Shown in pieces: positions 9,158 through 15,761 of a stretch of DNA of 64,000 nucleotides. Source of the DNA: Elusimicrobiota bacterium (GTDB lineage Bacteria > Elusimicrobiota > Elusimicrobia > UBA1565); assembly GCA_016196755.1 (NCBI GenBank), contig JACPXC010000045.1, positions 124,001 through 188,000 of the forward strand, given 5' to 3'. Position 1 is the first letter of the stretch. Every line of letters starts with the position of its first letter. The notes below the pieces were generated by a model. That model worked only from the letters and a program-made list of their open reading frames with translations, searched no databases and was not told the origin of the DNA. The position numbers and the translations under genes are program-made.

Positions 9158-9972
9158 CAGCGGAAATGCGACGCGCCGAACATCGTCACGAGCACCGAGG
9201 CGAAGGCGGCCGTGCCGAGAAGGGCCCCGCGCCGGCCGCGCAGGCCGCCGAAGAACTGGCCGTAGAGGCAGGCGCCGTAGAGGGTCCAGGTGACGAGGGC
9301 CAGGGTCTCCTTCGCGCTCCAGCCCCAAGCGCGGCCGAAGGCGGCCTTCGACCAGACCATGCCCATGACCAGGCCCAGCGTCAGGACCGGCCAGGAGAAC
9401 GCCAAAGTCGAGCCGTGCAGGCGGTCGAGCTCCTCTAAGGCCGGCAGGCGGTAGCAGAGCGCGCTGGGCTTCTTGGACTTGAGCTGGCGCTCCTGGACGA
9501 GCCGGGCCAGGCCCACGCCGAAGGCGTTGGCGAAGCCGGTGTAGGCCAGCATCAGAAGCATCGGGTGGATGTTGAGCCAGTAGCTGCGCAGGCCCTCGGC
9601 CAGAGGCCCGCCCTTGGGGTCGATCAAGAGCGCCGCCCCGCCGGCCAAGAGGGTCCACGGCAGGACGAACGCGCCGAGGATGCCGAGCCGCCCCACCCCC
9701 TCGACGACGAGGAACACCAGGGCGTTGGTGAAGGCCAGCCAGGACAGCAGGCCGTGCAGGGTCGCCATCGGGAAGAACCAGCGGTTCTCGGGCCAGACCC
9801 AGAACTCGCGCAGCAGCGTGCAGAAGGAGCCCAGGTGGAAGAACGCGCCCAGCCCCAGGAGGCGCCACATCCAGCGCGGCAGGCGCTCGTCGCGCGAGCC
9901 GAGATAGGCGAGCGCCAGGCCGGTGGCCGCCGCGTAGAGCGCGAAGGCGATGAGGAGTAGGGCCTTGAGCAT
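9157..9972 (-). CDS. CcsA/HemX-like cytochrome c assembly membrane protein
   Basis: An integral membrane protein of 271 residues with about eight helices and the CcsA/HemX pattern: histidines in LGAFFHLGSF, ATLHGLLSW, WLNIHPMLLM and RLHGSTLAFSW, and a Trp motif RAWGWSAKETLALVTW that corresponds to a shortened WGxWWxWDxKE heme-handling signature. It probably supports heme delivery for cytochrome c or hemA-linked heme synthesis. I start it at the ATG at 9972 because the ATG at 9984 overlaps a TAAGAT -10 box (9988-9983). It is followed by mutM with a one-base overlap. A complete CcsBA is encoded separately at 21277. Confidence 0.85.
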   Translation of the reverse strand: MLKALLLIAFALYAAATGLALAYLGSRDERLPRWMWRLLGLGAFFHLGSFCTLLREFWVWPENRWFFPMATLHGLLSWLAFTNALVFLVVEGVGRLGILGAFVLPWTLLAGGAALLIDPKGGPLAEGLRSYWLNIHPMLLMLAYTGFANAFGVGLARLVQERQLKSKKPSALCYRLPALEELDRLHGSTLAFSWPVLTLGLVMGMVWSKAAFGRAWGWSAKETLALVTWTLYGACLYGQFFGGLRGRRGALLGTAAFASVLVTMFGASHFR

Positions 9973-9993
9973 CGGTGTGTCCATCTTATCAAC

Positions 9994-10023
9994 TTGCCGC
10001 TTCCGCGTCATTCTTGCTAGAGT
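9994..10023 (+). promoter_or_regulatory. Promoter of the CADD-like gene
   Basis: TTGCCG (9994-9999), an 18-bp spacer and TAGAGT (10018-10023) precede the ATG at 10064. The leader of about 30 nt carries a GAGGAG ribosome binding site, so this is a leadered gene. It overlaps the divergent promoter of the CcsA-like gene. Confidence 0.45.
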
Positions 10024-10063
10024 CGGCGGACCGTTTTCGAGGACGCGCTTTCGAGGAGAAAAC

Positions 10064-10747
10064 ATGGACTGGAAGGCCATCGACGCCACGATCGAAGAGC
10101 TCTCGCTCCTGAAGCACCCGTTCTACCAAGCCTGGTCGGCCGGCCGGCTGACCCAAGACGACCTGCGGACCTACTCGAAGGAGTACTACCACCTCGAGAA
10201 GAACTTCCCGCGCCTGGTCAGCCGCGTCCATTCCATCACCGCCGACCCCGAGGTCCGCCTCTCGCTGGTCGAGAACCTGGCCGACGAGGAGATCGGCCCC
10301 GAGAACCACCGCGAGCTGTGGCTGCGCTTCGCGGAGGGCCTGGGCCTCTCCCGCGCCGAGGTGACCGGCTCCGAGCCGAGTGCTGCGACCCGCGCCGCGT
10401 TCGACGCGCTTTTCGCGCTCTGCTCCGCGGACCCGGTGACGGGCCTGGCGGCGCTCAACGCCTACGAGTCCCAGCTCCCCAAAGTCTCCGACTCCAAGAT
10501 CGCCGGCCTCAAGGCCTTCTACGGCTTCTCGGAGCCGCGCGCCCTCGGTTTCTTCGAGGTGCATCGCCTGGCCGACGTCTGGCATTCGGAGAACGCGCGC
10601 AAGGCCGTGGACGCCGCGGGCGGCGACCAGGCCCGCGTCGATGCGGCGACCCGCGCGGCCTGCGCGGCGCTCTTGAGCTTCCTCGACGGCGTCGACGCCG
10701 ATACGCGCCAGAAGCGGGAAGGCGCGACGGCCTGCGCCGCCTGCTGA
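10064..10747 (+). CDS. CADD-type heme-oxygenase-fold protein, candidate para-aminobenzoate synthase
   Basis: A 227-residue all-helical protein of the TenA/PqqC superfamily, closest by eye to chlamydial CADD. The dimetal ligands are all present: Glu75 and His82 (LADEEIGPENH), Glu135 (AYESQLP), His167, Asp171 and His174 (FEVHRLADVWH). Tyr21 in HPFYQAW and Lys145 in SDSKIAGL sit where CADD has the Tyr and Lys needed for its self-sacrificing synthesis of para-aminobenzoate. It may therefore supply the folate precursor without PabABC; that is inference from residues. The tail (KREGATACAAC) has two cysteines. DUF420 and MFS genes follow. The main alternative is another PqqC/TenA-like enzyme. Confidence 0.85.
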   Translation: MDWKAIDATIEELSLLKHPFYQAWSAGRLTQDDLRTYSKEYYHLEKNFPRLVSRVHSITADPEVRLSLVENLADEEIGPENHRELWLRFAEGLGLSRAEVTGSEPSAATRAAFDALFALCSADPVTGLAALNAYESQLPKVSDSKIAGLKAFYGFSEPRALGFFEVHRLADVWHSENARKAVDAAGGDQARVDAATRAACAALLSFLDGVDADTRQKREGATACAAC

Positions 10748-10802
10748 CACGCCACCTCCCTGGCCGACGGTTAACGCGGGGCTCAACGCCGCCAGCGCGG
10801 CA

Positions 10803-11165
10803 TTGCTGGCCGTCGGTTGGCGCCATGCGCGGGCCGGCCGCCGCGAGGAGCATAGGGTCTGCATGCTCGGCGCGTTGGCCTGTTCGTGCGTCTTCCTGGC
10901 CTCCTATCTCGCCTATCACCACCAGGTAGGCTCCGTGCGCTTCCAAGGGACCGGCGCGCCGCGGCTGGTCTATCTCTCCATCCTGTTCACCCATACCGTC
11001 TTGGCCAGCGCCGTTCCGTTCATCGCCGGCCGGATGGTCTGGCTGGCGTGGAAGGGCCGCATCGAAGCCCACCGGGCGCTGGGGCGCTGGGGCATGCCGG
11101 TCTGGCTCTACGTCTCGGTGACGGGCGTGGTCGTGTACGGGATGCTCTATGGGCTGGGCGGATGA
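10803..11165 (+). CDS. DUF420 membrane protein (start uncertain)
   Basis: A small membrane protein with about four helices of the DUF420/YozB type, a family often linked to cytochrome oxidase assembly. Histidines in ASYLAYHHQVG, YLSILFTHTVLA and IEAHRALGRW are the conserved positions. The first usable codon here is TTG at 10803, giving 120 residues. The family-typical N-terminal motif PTVNAGLNAASAALL is encoded in the same frame from about 10764, but no ATG, GTG or TTG lies there. The true start may be a rare codon or coupled to the end of the CADD gene. Its stop overlaps the MFS start by 4 bp. Confidence 0.8.
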   Translation: MLAVGWRHARAGRREEHRVCMLGALACSCVFLASYLAYHHQVGSVRFQGTGAPRLVYLSILFTHTVLASAVPFIAGRMVWLAWKGRIEAHRALGRWGMPVWLYVSVTGVVVYGMLYGLGG

Positions 11166-12367
11166 GCGGCGCGAAGGGCATCCGAGGCGTGGGGCTGACG
11201 GCGCTCGAGCTGCGCAACGTCGCGGGCTTAAGCGGCATCTTCGCCCTGCGGATGCTGGGCCTCTTCCTCGTCTTGCCGGTCCTGAGCGTCCATGCCCTGA
11301 CCCTCGAGGGCGCCACGCCTATGTTGGCCGGCATGGCCGTGGGATTCTACGGCCTGAGCCAGACCCTCTTCACCGTGCCGATGGGGCTCTTGTCCGACCG
11401 CTGGGGCCGCAAGCCGGTCATCGCCGCGGGCCTGCTCGTCTACGCGGCGGGCAGCGTCGTCGCCGCCACCGCCGCCGGCATCGTCCCCCTCCTCATCGGG
11501 CGCTTCATCCAGGGCGCCGGGGCCATCTCGTCGGCCGTCATCGCCCTGGCCGCCGACCTCACGCGCGAGGAGGTCCGAGGCCGCGCGATGGCGGTCATCG
11601 GCATCTCGATCGGCGCCAGCTTCGCCCTGGGGTTCGCGGTGGGTCCGGTCATGAGCGCGCATTGGGGCGTGCCGTCGCTGTTCTGGAGCACGGCCGCGCT
11701 CGACCTCGTCGCCATCCTCTACCTCGTGACGATGGTCCCCACTCCCGTCGTCGAGAAGCCGCTCGAGCTCACGCGGGCCCACGTGGGCGCTATCCTGCGC
11801 GACCGCAACCTGTTCTCGCTCGACCTGCTCATGTTCATCCTCCACACCAGCCTCACCGCGGTCTGGGTCGTGACACCCAGGCTGCTCATGGCGCACTGGG
11901 ACCGCCGCCAGATGTGGCACGTCTACCTGCCGATGATCCTCATCGCCGGCCTCGTGATGCTCCCCGCCGTCGGCGTGGCCGAGGCCAAGGGCAAGCTCAA
12001 GGCCCTGCTCTTCGCCGGCGTCGGCGTCTCCGCCGCGGGCTCGCTCATCATGGCCCTCTCCGACGGCCGCGCCGTCATGACCGCGGTGGGCCTGGTGGTC
12101 TTCTTCACGGGCTTCAACCTCATCGAGCCGGTCCTGCCGTCCTTGGTGACGCGCTTCGCGCCGCGCGAACTGCGCGGCACGGCGGTCGGCGTCTTCAACA
12201 CCAGCCAGTTCCTGGGCGCCTTCTGCGGCGGGGCCCTGGGCGGCTTCTTCCTCGGCCACGGCCGCTACGGATTGTATTGGGCCCAGTTGGCGCTTTGCCT
12301 GCCTTGGGCTTGGGCCGCGTTCCGGCTCGACGACCCCCCGGCCCGGCCGGCGCCGGCGGCGGCATGA
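11162..12367 (+). CDS. MFS transporter, YajR-like
   Basis: A 401-residue major facilitator protein with 11-12 predicted membrane helices. The loop between helices 2 and 3 carries the family signature GLLSDRWGRKPVI. The order of hydrophobic segments and the opening RNVAGLSGIFALRMLGLFLVLPVL resemble YajR-type putative efflux proteins. The substrate cannot be deduced. YajR itself has a C-terminal ferredoxin-like domain, which is absent here, as the protein ends in a Pro/Ala tail. It overlaps DUF420 upstream and the next membrane protein downstream by 4 bp each, so the four genes are probably co-transcribed. Confidence 0.9.
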   Translation: MSGAKGIRGVGLTALELRNVAGLSGIFALRMLGLFLVLPVLSVHALTLEGATPMLAGMAVGFYGLSQTLFTVPMGLLSDRWGRKPVIAAGLLVYAAGSVVAATAAGIVPLLIGRFIQGAGAISSAVIALAADLTREEVRGRAMAVIGISIGASFALGFAVGPVMSAHWGVPSLFWSTAALDLVAILYLVTMVPTPVVEKPLELTRAHVGAILRDRNLFSLDLLMFILHTSLTAVWVVTPRLLMAHWDRRQMWHVYLPMILIAGLVMLPAVGVAEAKGKLKALLFAGVGVSAAGSLIMALSDGRAVMTAVGLVVFFTGFNLIEPVLPSLVTRFAPRELRGTAVGVFNTSQFLGAFCGGALGGFFLGHGRYGLYWAQLALCLPWAWAAFRLDDPPARPAPAAA

Positions 12368-12825
12368 AGGCCAAGCTCCTTCCCGCCCTCCTGGCCACCC
12401 TGGTGGTGACCGGCTCCGCGTTCGGCGCGGGCAAGGCCGTCGAAGCCCTGCCGGAGGGCGTCGTCCGGGACGCCGGCGAGCGCTGGATCCTCGAGCCCGG
12501 CCGCGAGCTCGCCGAGCGGGTCGGCGACTCGCGCGCGGTGCGCAAGGCGCGCAAGAAGGCGGCCCGACGGCTCGAGGACGCCGCCGAGAGGGCCGGCGAC
12601 GCCCTGGAGGACGCCGGCGTGGCCGATGCCGATCGCGTCGCGGCGCTCTACACGACGGGAGCCTGGGCCGCGGCGGGATTTGTCGTCTGCCTCCTGGCGG
12701 CGATGGCCCTGGGCGTCTCTTCCCTTATGAGCGCGCTGGCCCTGGGGTTGAAGGTCAGCCTGGCGTTCTTCTTTTTGCAGGGCGCGCTCGTCTGCGGGGC
12801 GGTATTCCTAGTCGGGAGGCAATAG
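12364..12825 (+). CDS. Membrane protein of unknown function
   Basis: A 153-residue protein with an N-terminal signal peptide or anchor (LLPALLATLVVTGSAFGAG), a strongly charged helical middle (AVRKARKKAARRLEDAAERAGDALED, about residues 60-85) and two C-terminal membrane helices (about 98-120 and 127-148). It belongs to an operon: its ATG overlaps the MFS stop and its TAG directly abuts the glutathione peroxidase ATG. I do not recognise a family. The amphipathic middle could lie on the periplasmic membrane face. Confidence 0.65.
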   Translation: MKAKLLPALLATLVVTGSAFGAGKAVEALPEGVVRDAGERWILEPGRELAERVGDSRAVRKARKKAARRLEDAAERAGDALEDAGVADADRVAALYTTGAWAAAGFVVCLLAAMALGVSSLMSALALGLKVSLAFFFLQGALVCGAVFLVGRQ

Positions 12826-13398
12826 ATGACCTTGAAGCTCATCCTCGCCGCGGCGCTGGCCCTGACGGCCGGCGCGGCGGCGCCCAAGAGAGGCAAACCC
12901 ATGACCACGGCCGAGAAGTCCAAGTTCTACTCCTTCGAGATGAAGGACAACGCCGGCAAGGCTCGCAAGCTCGGCGACTACAAGGGCCAGGTGCTCCTGG
13001 TCGTCAACACGGCGTCGAAGTGCGGCCTCACCCCGCAGTACAAGGGGCTCGAGGAGGTCTACCAGAAGTACAAGGGCAAGGGCTTCGCGGTGGCGGCGTT
13101 CCCCGCCAACGAGTTCGGGGCCCAGGAGCCGGGCTCGGACGCCGAGATCAAGAACTTCTGCGCGCTCAACTACAAGACGACCTTCGACCTCTATTCGAAG
13201 ATCGTCGTGAAGGGGCCGAACATCCACCCGCTCTACGCCTACCTGACCAAGGAGTCCCCGTTCACCGGCGACATCGGCTGGAACTTCGCGAAGTTCTTGA
13301 TCGCCAAGGACGGGACGGTGGCCGCCCGCTTCGACCCCAAGGTCGAGCCGAACTCCCCCGAAATCGTCAAGAAGGTCGAGGAGCTGCTGGCGAACTAG
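12826..13398 (+). CDS. Periplasmic glutathione peroxidase-family thiol peroxidase
   Basis: A 190-residue Gpx/BtuE-family peroxidase with a signal-peptide-like N terminus (LKLILAAALALTAGAAA). The catalytic residues are visible: Cys in NTASKCGLTPQY (cysteine, not selenocysteine), Asn/Gln in FPANEFGAQEPG and Trp-Asn in GDIGWNFAKF. Bacterial Cys-type members generally use thioredoxin-like reductants to reduce H2O2 and organic peroxides. A second Cys in IKNFCALNY may be the resolving one. It is the last gene of its operon. Its TAG overlaps the stop of the convergent nfu gene in a shared CTAG. Confidence 0.92.
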   Translation: MTLKLILAAALALTAGAAAPKRGKPMTTAEKSKFYSFEMKDNAGKARKLGDYKGQVLLVVNTASKCGLTPQYKGLEEVYQKYKGKGFAVAAFPANEFGAQEPGSDAEIKNFCALNYKTTFDLYSKIVVKGPNIHPLYAYLTKESPFTGDIGWNFAKFLIAKDGTVAARFDPKVEPNSPEIVKKVEELLAN

Positions 13399-13967
13399 CC
13401 TTTGTAGTAGGGGTTCTCGCCGGCGTCGTGGTCGGTGACGTCCTTGATCTCGTCGAGCTGGGGGATGGCCTCGCGGAGGCTCCGCTCGACGCCCTGCTTG
13501 AGGGTGGCCGTGGAGCTGGCGCAGCCCTGGCAGCCGCCGGTCAGGCGCACGAAGACCGTGGCGTCCTTGACGTCGACGAGGATGATCTCGCCGCCATGCG
13601 AGGCCACTGCCGGGTTGATCTCGGTCTCGAGGACGTGGGCCGCCTTCTCTCGGATCTGGGCGGTGGTCGGCAGGTTGGTCGGGGTGCCGGGGGCCACGGC
13701 GGCCTTGCCCGAGGCGGCGTGCTTCTTGAGGAGTTCGGCCACCTGCTTGGTGATGACCGGCCAGTCGTCGTAGCTGTCTCGCGTCACCGAGAGGACCGGG
13801 CCGTTGATCTTGACGCCGACGACGGTGTCGACGCCGAAGACCGCGGAGGCCAGCGGCGAGTCCTTGGCCATGGCGGCGTCGCCGAACCAGAAGGCGCCTT
13901 CGGCCAGGGGCTTGTCGAGCTCGAAGCGGCAGGTGACGAGGTTCGAGGCGAGCCGGGTGGTCAGCAT
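13395..13967 (-). CDS. nfuA: Nfu-type iron-sulfur scaffold protein
   Basis: A 190-residue protein with two parts. Residues about 1-85 are an Nfu_N domain (VTCRFELDKPLAEG, ASAVFGVDTVVGVKI). Residues about 105-180 are the NifU C-terminal domain with the cluster-binding CxxC in LTGGCQGCASSTATL and the family block ASHGGEIILVDV. It would carry 4Fe-4S clusters to target apoproteins. A Pro/Ala linker joins the domains. The gene starts one base after the stop of a rhodanese-like gene and is surely co-transcribed with it, which may link sulfur handling to cluster delivery. Confidence 0.92.
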   Translation of the reverse strand: MLTTRLASNLVTCRFELDKPLAEGAFWFGDAAMAKDSPLASAVFGVDTVVGVKINGPVLSVTRDSYDDWPVITKQVAELLKKHAASGKAAVAPGTPTNLPTTAQIREKAAHVLETEINPAVASHGGEIILVDVKDATVFVRLTGGCQGCASSTATLKQGVERSLREAIPQLDEIKDVTDHDAGENPYYKG

Positions 13968-13968
13968 G

Positions 13969-14346
13969 TCAGTACCTCGGGATGAGCGGGTCGACGGCCT
14001 GGGACCAGGCGTCGATGCCGCCCGCCAGGGCCTGGACCTGGGTGAAGCCGCGGCTGACCAGGGCCTTGGCGGCGTTGAGGCCGTCGCGGCCGGAGTGGTC
14101 GTAGAGGGCGATCGGCGTGGCCTTGTCCCACTTGGCGAAGATCTCCTCGACGAGCTGGCGCGTGGCCAGCTTGGCGCCCTCGATGCGCAGCATGCGGTGC
14201 TCGAGCTCGCTGCGCACGTCGAGCAGGACGAGCTTGGGATCGGACTTGAGCCGGGCGGACAGGTCCAGGGGGCTGATGAGCAGCTTGGACTCGGCCTCGA
14301 CGGCCTCGGCGGGACGGATGGAGACGTTGAGCTTCTTGGCGGCCAT
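13969..14346 (-). CDS. Rhodanese-like domain protein lacking the catalytic cysteine
   Basis: A 125-residue single rhodanese domain. Typical blocks are VLLDVRSELEHRMLRIEGAKL and AAKALVSRGFTQVQALAGGIDAW. The active-site loop reads IALYDHSGRDGLNAA: where sulfurtransferases have Cys at the start of the loop this one has Asp, so persulfide transfer by the standard mechanism is not possible. The gene precedes nfu by one base, so a binding or regulatory role near iron-sulfur assembly is a reasonable guess. No other Cys is present in the protein, so rescue from within the chain is excluded. Confidence 0.85.
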   Translation of the reverse strand: MAAKKLNVSIRPAEAVEAESKLLISPLDLSARLKSDPKLVLLDVRSELEHRMLRIEGAKLATRQLVEEIFAKWDKATPIALYDHSGRDGLNAAKALVSRGFTQVQALAGGIDAWSQAVDPLIPRY

Positions 14347-14374
14347 ACCGGTATTCTAGCAGTTCGGAGGGAGG

Positions 14375-15304
14375 CTAGTCTTCGCCGACGGTGATGGTGC
14401 TCTGTCCCATGGCGCCCTTCTTGACCTCGATGGGGATGTCCATGAAGGTGTTGAGGTTGCCGTCGAAGCTCTTGCCGGCGTGGTCGCGGCTGCCGTCCTC
14501 GAGGCCGGGGTCGGAGCCCATCTTGAGCGCGTGGGCGCCGTTGGCGTTGACCTTCTGGAGGGCGTTCAAGGTCGGGCTGTTGTACTTGGGGTCGATGCCG
14601 TTCTTGGTCAGGATCGGGGACTCGCCTTCCTCGCCCGAGCCCGAGCCTTCGCCCTCCTTTCCCCCGCCCAGCCCGGTCGGGGCGGCCGCGGCGGCGCGGT
14701 TCTTGAGCTTCTGGATCATGCCGCCGAAGGAGGCCTCGAAGGCGGAGGAGTCCGGCGGCGGGCCGGAGACCGCGGTCTGCCGCTTCGAGTCTTTGTAGCC
14801 GTAGTTGCGCGTGTCGCCTTTGCCGCGGGCCTTCATCTGGACGAGGGCCAGGCGCAGGGCCTCCTCCTTCTCGGCGTCGGTGAGCTTGGCGGCCGCGGCG
14901 GCCAACTCCTCCAGAGAGCCGCCGCCCATGGCGGCGGCCGCGGCGGCCTGGTCCAAGAAGGCCTGGCAGGCGGGCCCTTCGCAGGCGGCGTCGCCCGGCG
15001 CCCCGCCGCCGATCGCCGGCGGCAGTCCGCCGCCCGAGAGGTCCGGCGGAGTCGAGCCCATGCTGGAGACCGGGGCCTCGAGGCCGGAGCCCTTGACGGC
15101 CGCGGCGGCGCGGGCATGGACCCGCGGGATGAAGGAGGCCATCAACTGGTCGAGGAAGGCGCCGCTGGCGGCGGCTTGGCCGGCGCTGACGCCGCCCACG
15201 ACGACGGCGCCGCGCCAATCTCCCGAGGCGCGCAAGGCCAGCACGAGGGCGACGGTGAAGGCCGAGGCTAAGGAGGTGGAAAGGGTCAGCTTGCCGCGTT
15301 CCAT
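14375..15304 (-). CDS. Secreted or anchored low-complexity protein
   Basis: A 309-residue protein from the ATG at 15304. It opens with a hydrophobic segment (LASAFTVALVLALRASG) that may be a signal anchor, continues through Ala/Gly-rich stretches (AAAAAMGGGSLEELAAAAAKL), and has one charged helix (LTDAEKEEALRLALVQMKARG). The acidic end includes DPGLEDGSRDHAGKSFDGN. Two Cys occur in a short loop (ACEGPACQ). Open frame continues upstream but has no credible start. The start codon lies inside a perfect 17-bp palindrome. I recognise no family; composition resembles other secreted proteins of this window. Confidence 0.65.
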   Translation of the reverse strand: MERGKLTLSTSLASAFTVALVLALRASGDWRGAVVVGGVSAGQAAASGAFLDQLMASFIPRVHARAAAAVKGSGLEAPVSSMGSTPPDLSGGGLPPAIGGGAPGDAACEGPACQAFLDQAAAAAAMGGGSLEELAAAAAKLTDAEKEEALRLALVQMKARGKGDTRNYGYKDSKRQTAVSGPPPDSSAFEASFGGMIQKLKNRAAAAAPTGLGGGKEGEGSGSGEEGESPILTKNGIDPKYNSPTLNALQKVNANGAHALKMGSDPGLEDGSRDHAGKSFDGNLNTFMDIPIEVKKGAMGQSTITVGED

Positions 15305-15317
15305 ATCGTCGATATGG
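15301..15317. promoter_or_regulatory. Perfect palindrome over a start codon
   Basis: CCATATCG-T-CGATATGG is an exact 8-1-8 palindrome that includes the ATG of the gene at 14375-15304 (minus strand). It could be an operator for autoregulation or a structure that hides the start. Confidence 0.4.
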
Positions 15318-15348
15318 TAGCAGGCGATTTCCGGCTTCGCCAGGGCCC

Positions 15349-15546
15349 TCAGCCCTTGTTCATGTTCAGCGGCAGCTGCAGGATCCGCTTGTTGCCGCGG
15401 GGCACGGCCAGGGACCAGGTCCCGCCGATGAACACCGGGATGCCGGAGGCGGAGCCGGAGGAGATCTTCTTGCCCCACGACTTGAGCAGGGTGGCGGCGG
15501 GGCGGTCCTTTAAGGACGAGGGGTCCGTGGGGGTCTTGGGTGGCAT
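15349..15546 (-). CDS. Small protein of unknown function
   Basis: A 65-residue basic protein (MPPKTPTDPSSLKDRPAATL, then GIPVFIGGTWSLAVPRGNKR). It has no signal peptide or membrane helix and no cysteine. The ATG follows a GGAG about 10 nt upstream. It lies 44 bp upstream of the secreted protein gene at 14375-15304 on the same strand, so the two may be co-transcribed. Pro/Gly content and the short beta-like core suggest a small beta barrel, but no family is recognised. Confidence 0.5.
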   Translation of the reverse strand: MPPKTPTDPSSLKDRPAATLLKSWGKKISSGSASGIPVFIGGTWSLAVPRGNKRILQLPLNMNKG

Positions 15547-15576
15547 ATATTCCTAGGTCTCCTGCGTCCGATAGTA

Positions 15577-15737
15577 TGGGACATGGGCCCAAGCCTCACC
15601 TGGGACCGGGGGCCCATGGGATTATAGCATGAGGCCTAGTAATTATTGGGACCATGGGCCTATGATGTTCCGGAGAGCGCTCTCTGGGTCCGGTGTCCCA
15701 TGGCAGGCTCGGGTCTCTCGGCCCTGGACAGGGGGCC
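15577..15737. repeat. Cluster of TGGGACC/CATGGG repeats in a divergent promoter region
   Basis: Five imperfect copies of a GGGAC-CATGGGCC motif lie between two divergent genes: 15577-15590 (TGGGACATGGGCCC), 15601-15620, 15647-15660 (TGGGACCATGGGCC), 15685-15703 and 15725-15737. Several contain the palindrome CCATGG. Spacing is about 24-46 bp, so sites fall on varying DNA faces. They end just before the TATACT box of the gene at 15762. Confidence 0.5.
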
Positions 15738-15754
15738 AAGTGGGGGTCTATACT
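15725..15754 (+). promoter_or_regulatory. Promoter of the secreted Ala/Gly-rich protein
   Basis: TGGACA (15725-15730), 18 bp, TATACT (15749-15754), then the ATG at 15762 after 7 nt. The -35 box lies within the last copy of the GGGACC-type repeats. Confidence 0.5.
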
Positions 15755-15761
15755 GTCGGCG

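Noticed and set aside
10680-10810. CADD-DUF420 as one protein joined by programmed frameshift
   Set aside because: The CADD reading frame ends with a normal stop after a complete domain, and no slippery sequence with a following structure is evident; an unusual start of DUF420 is simpler.
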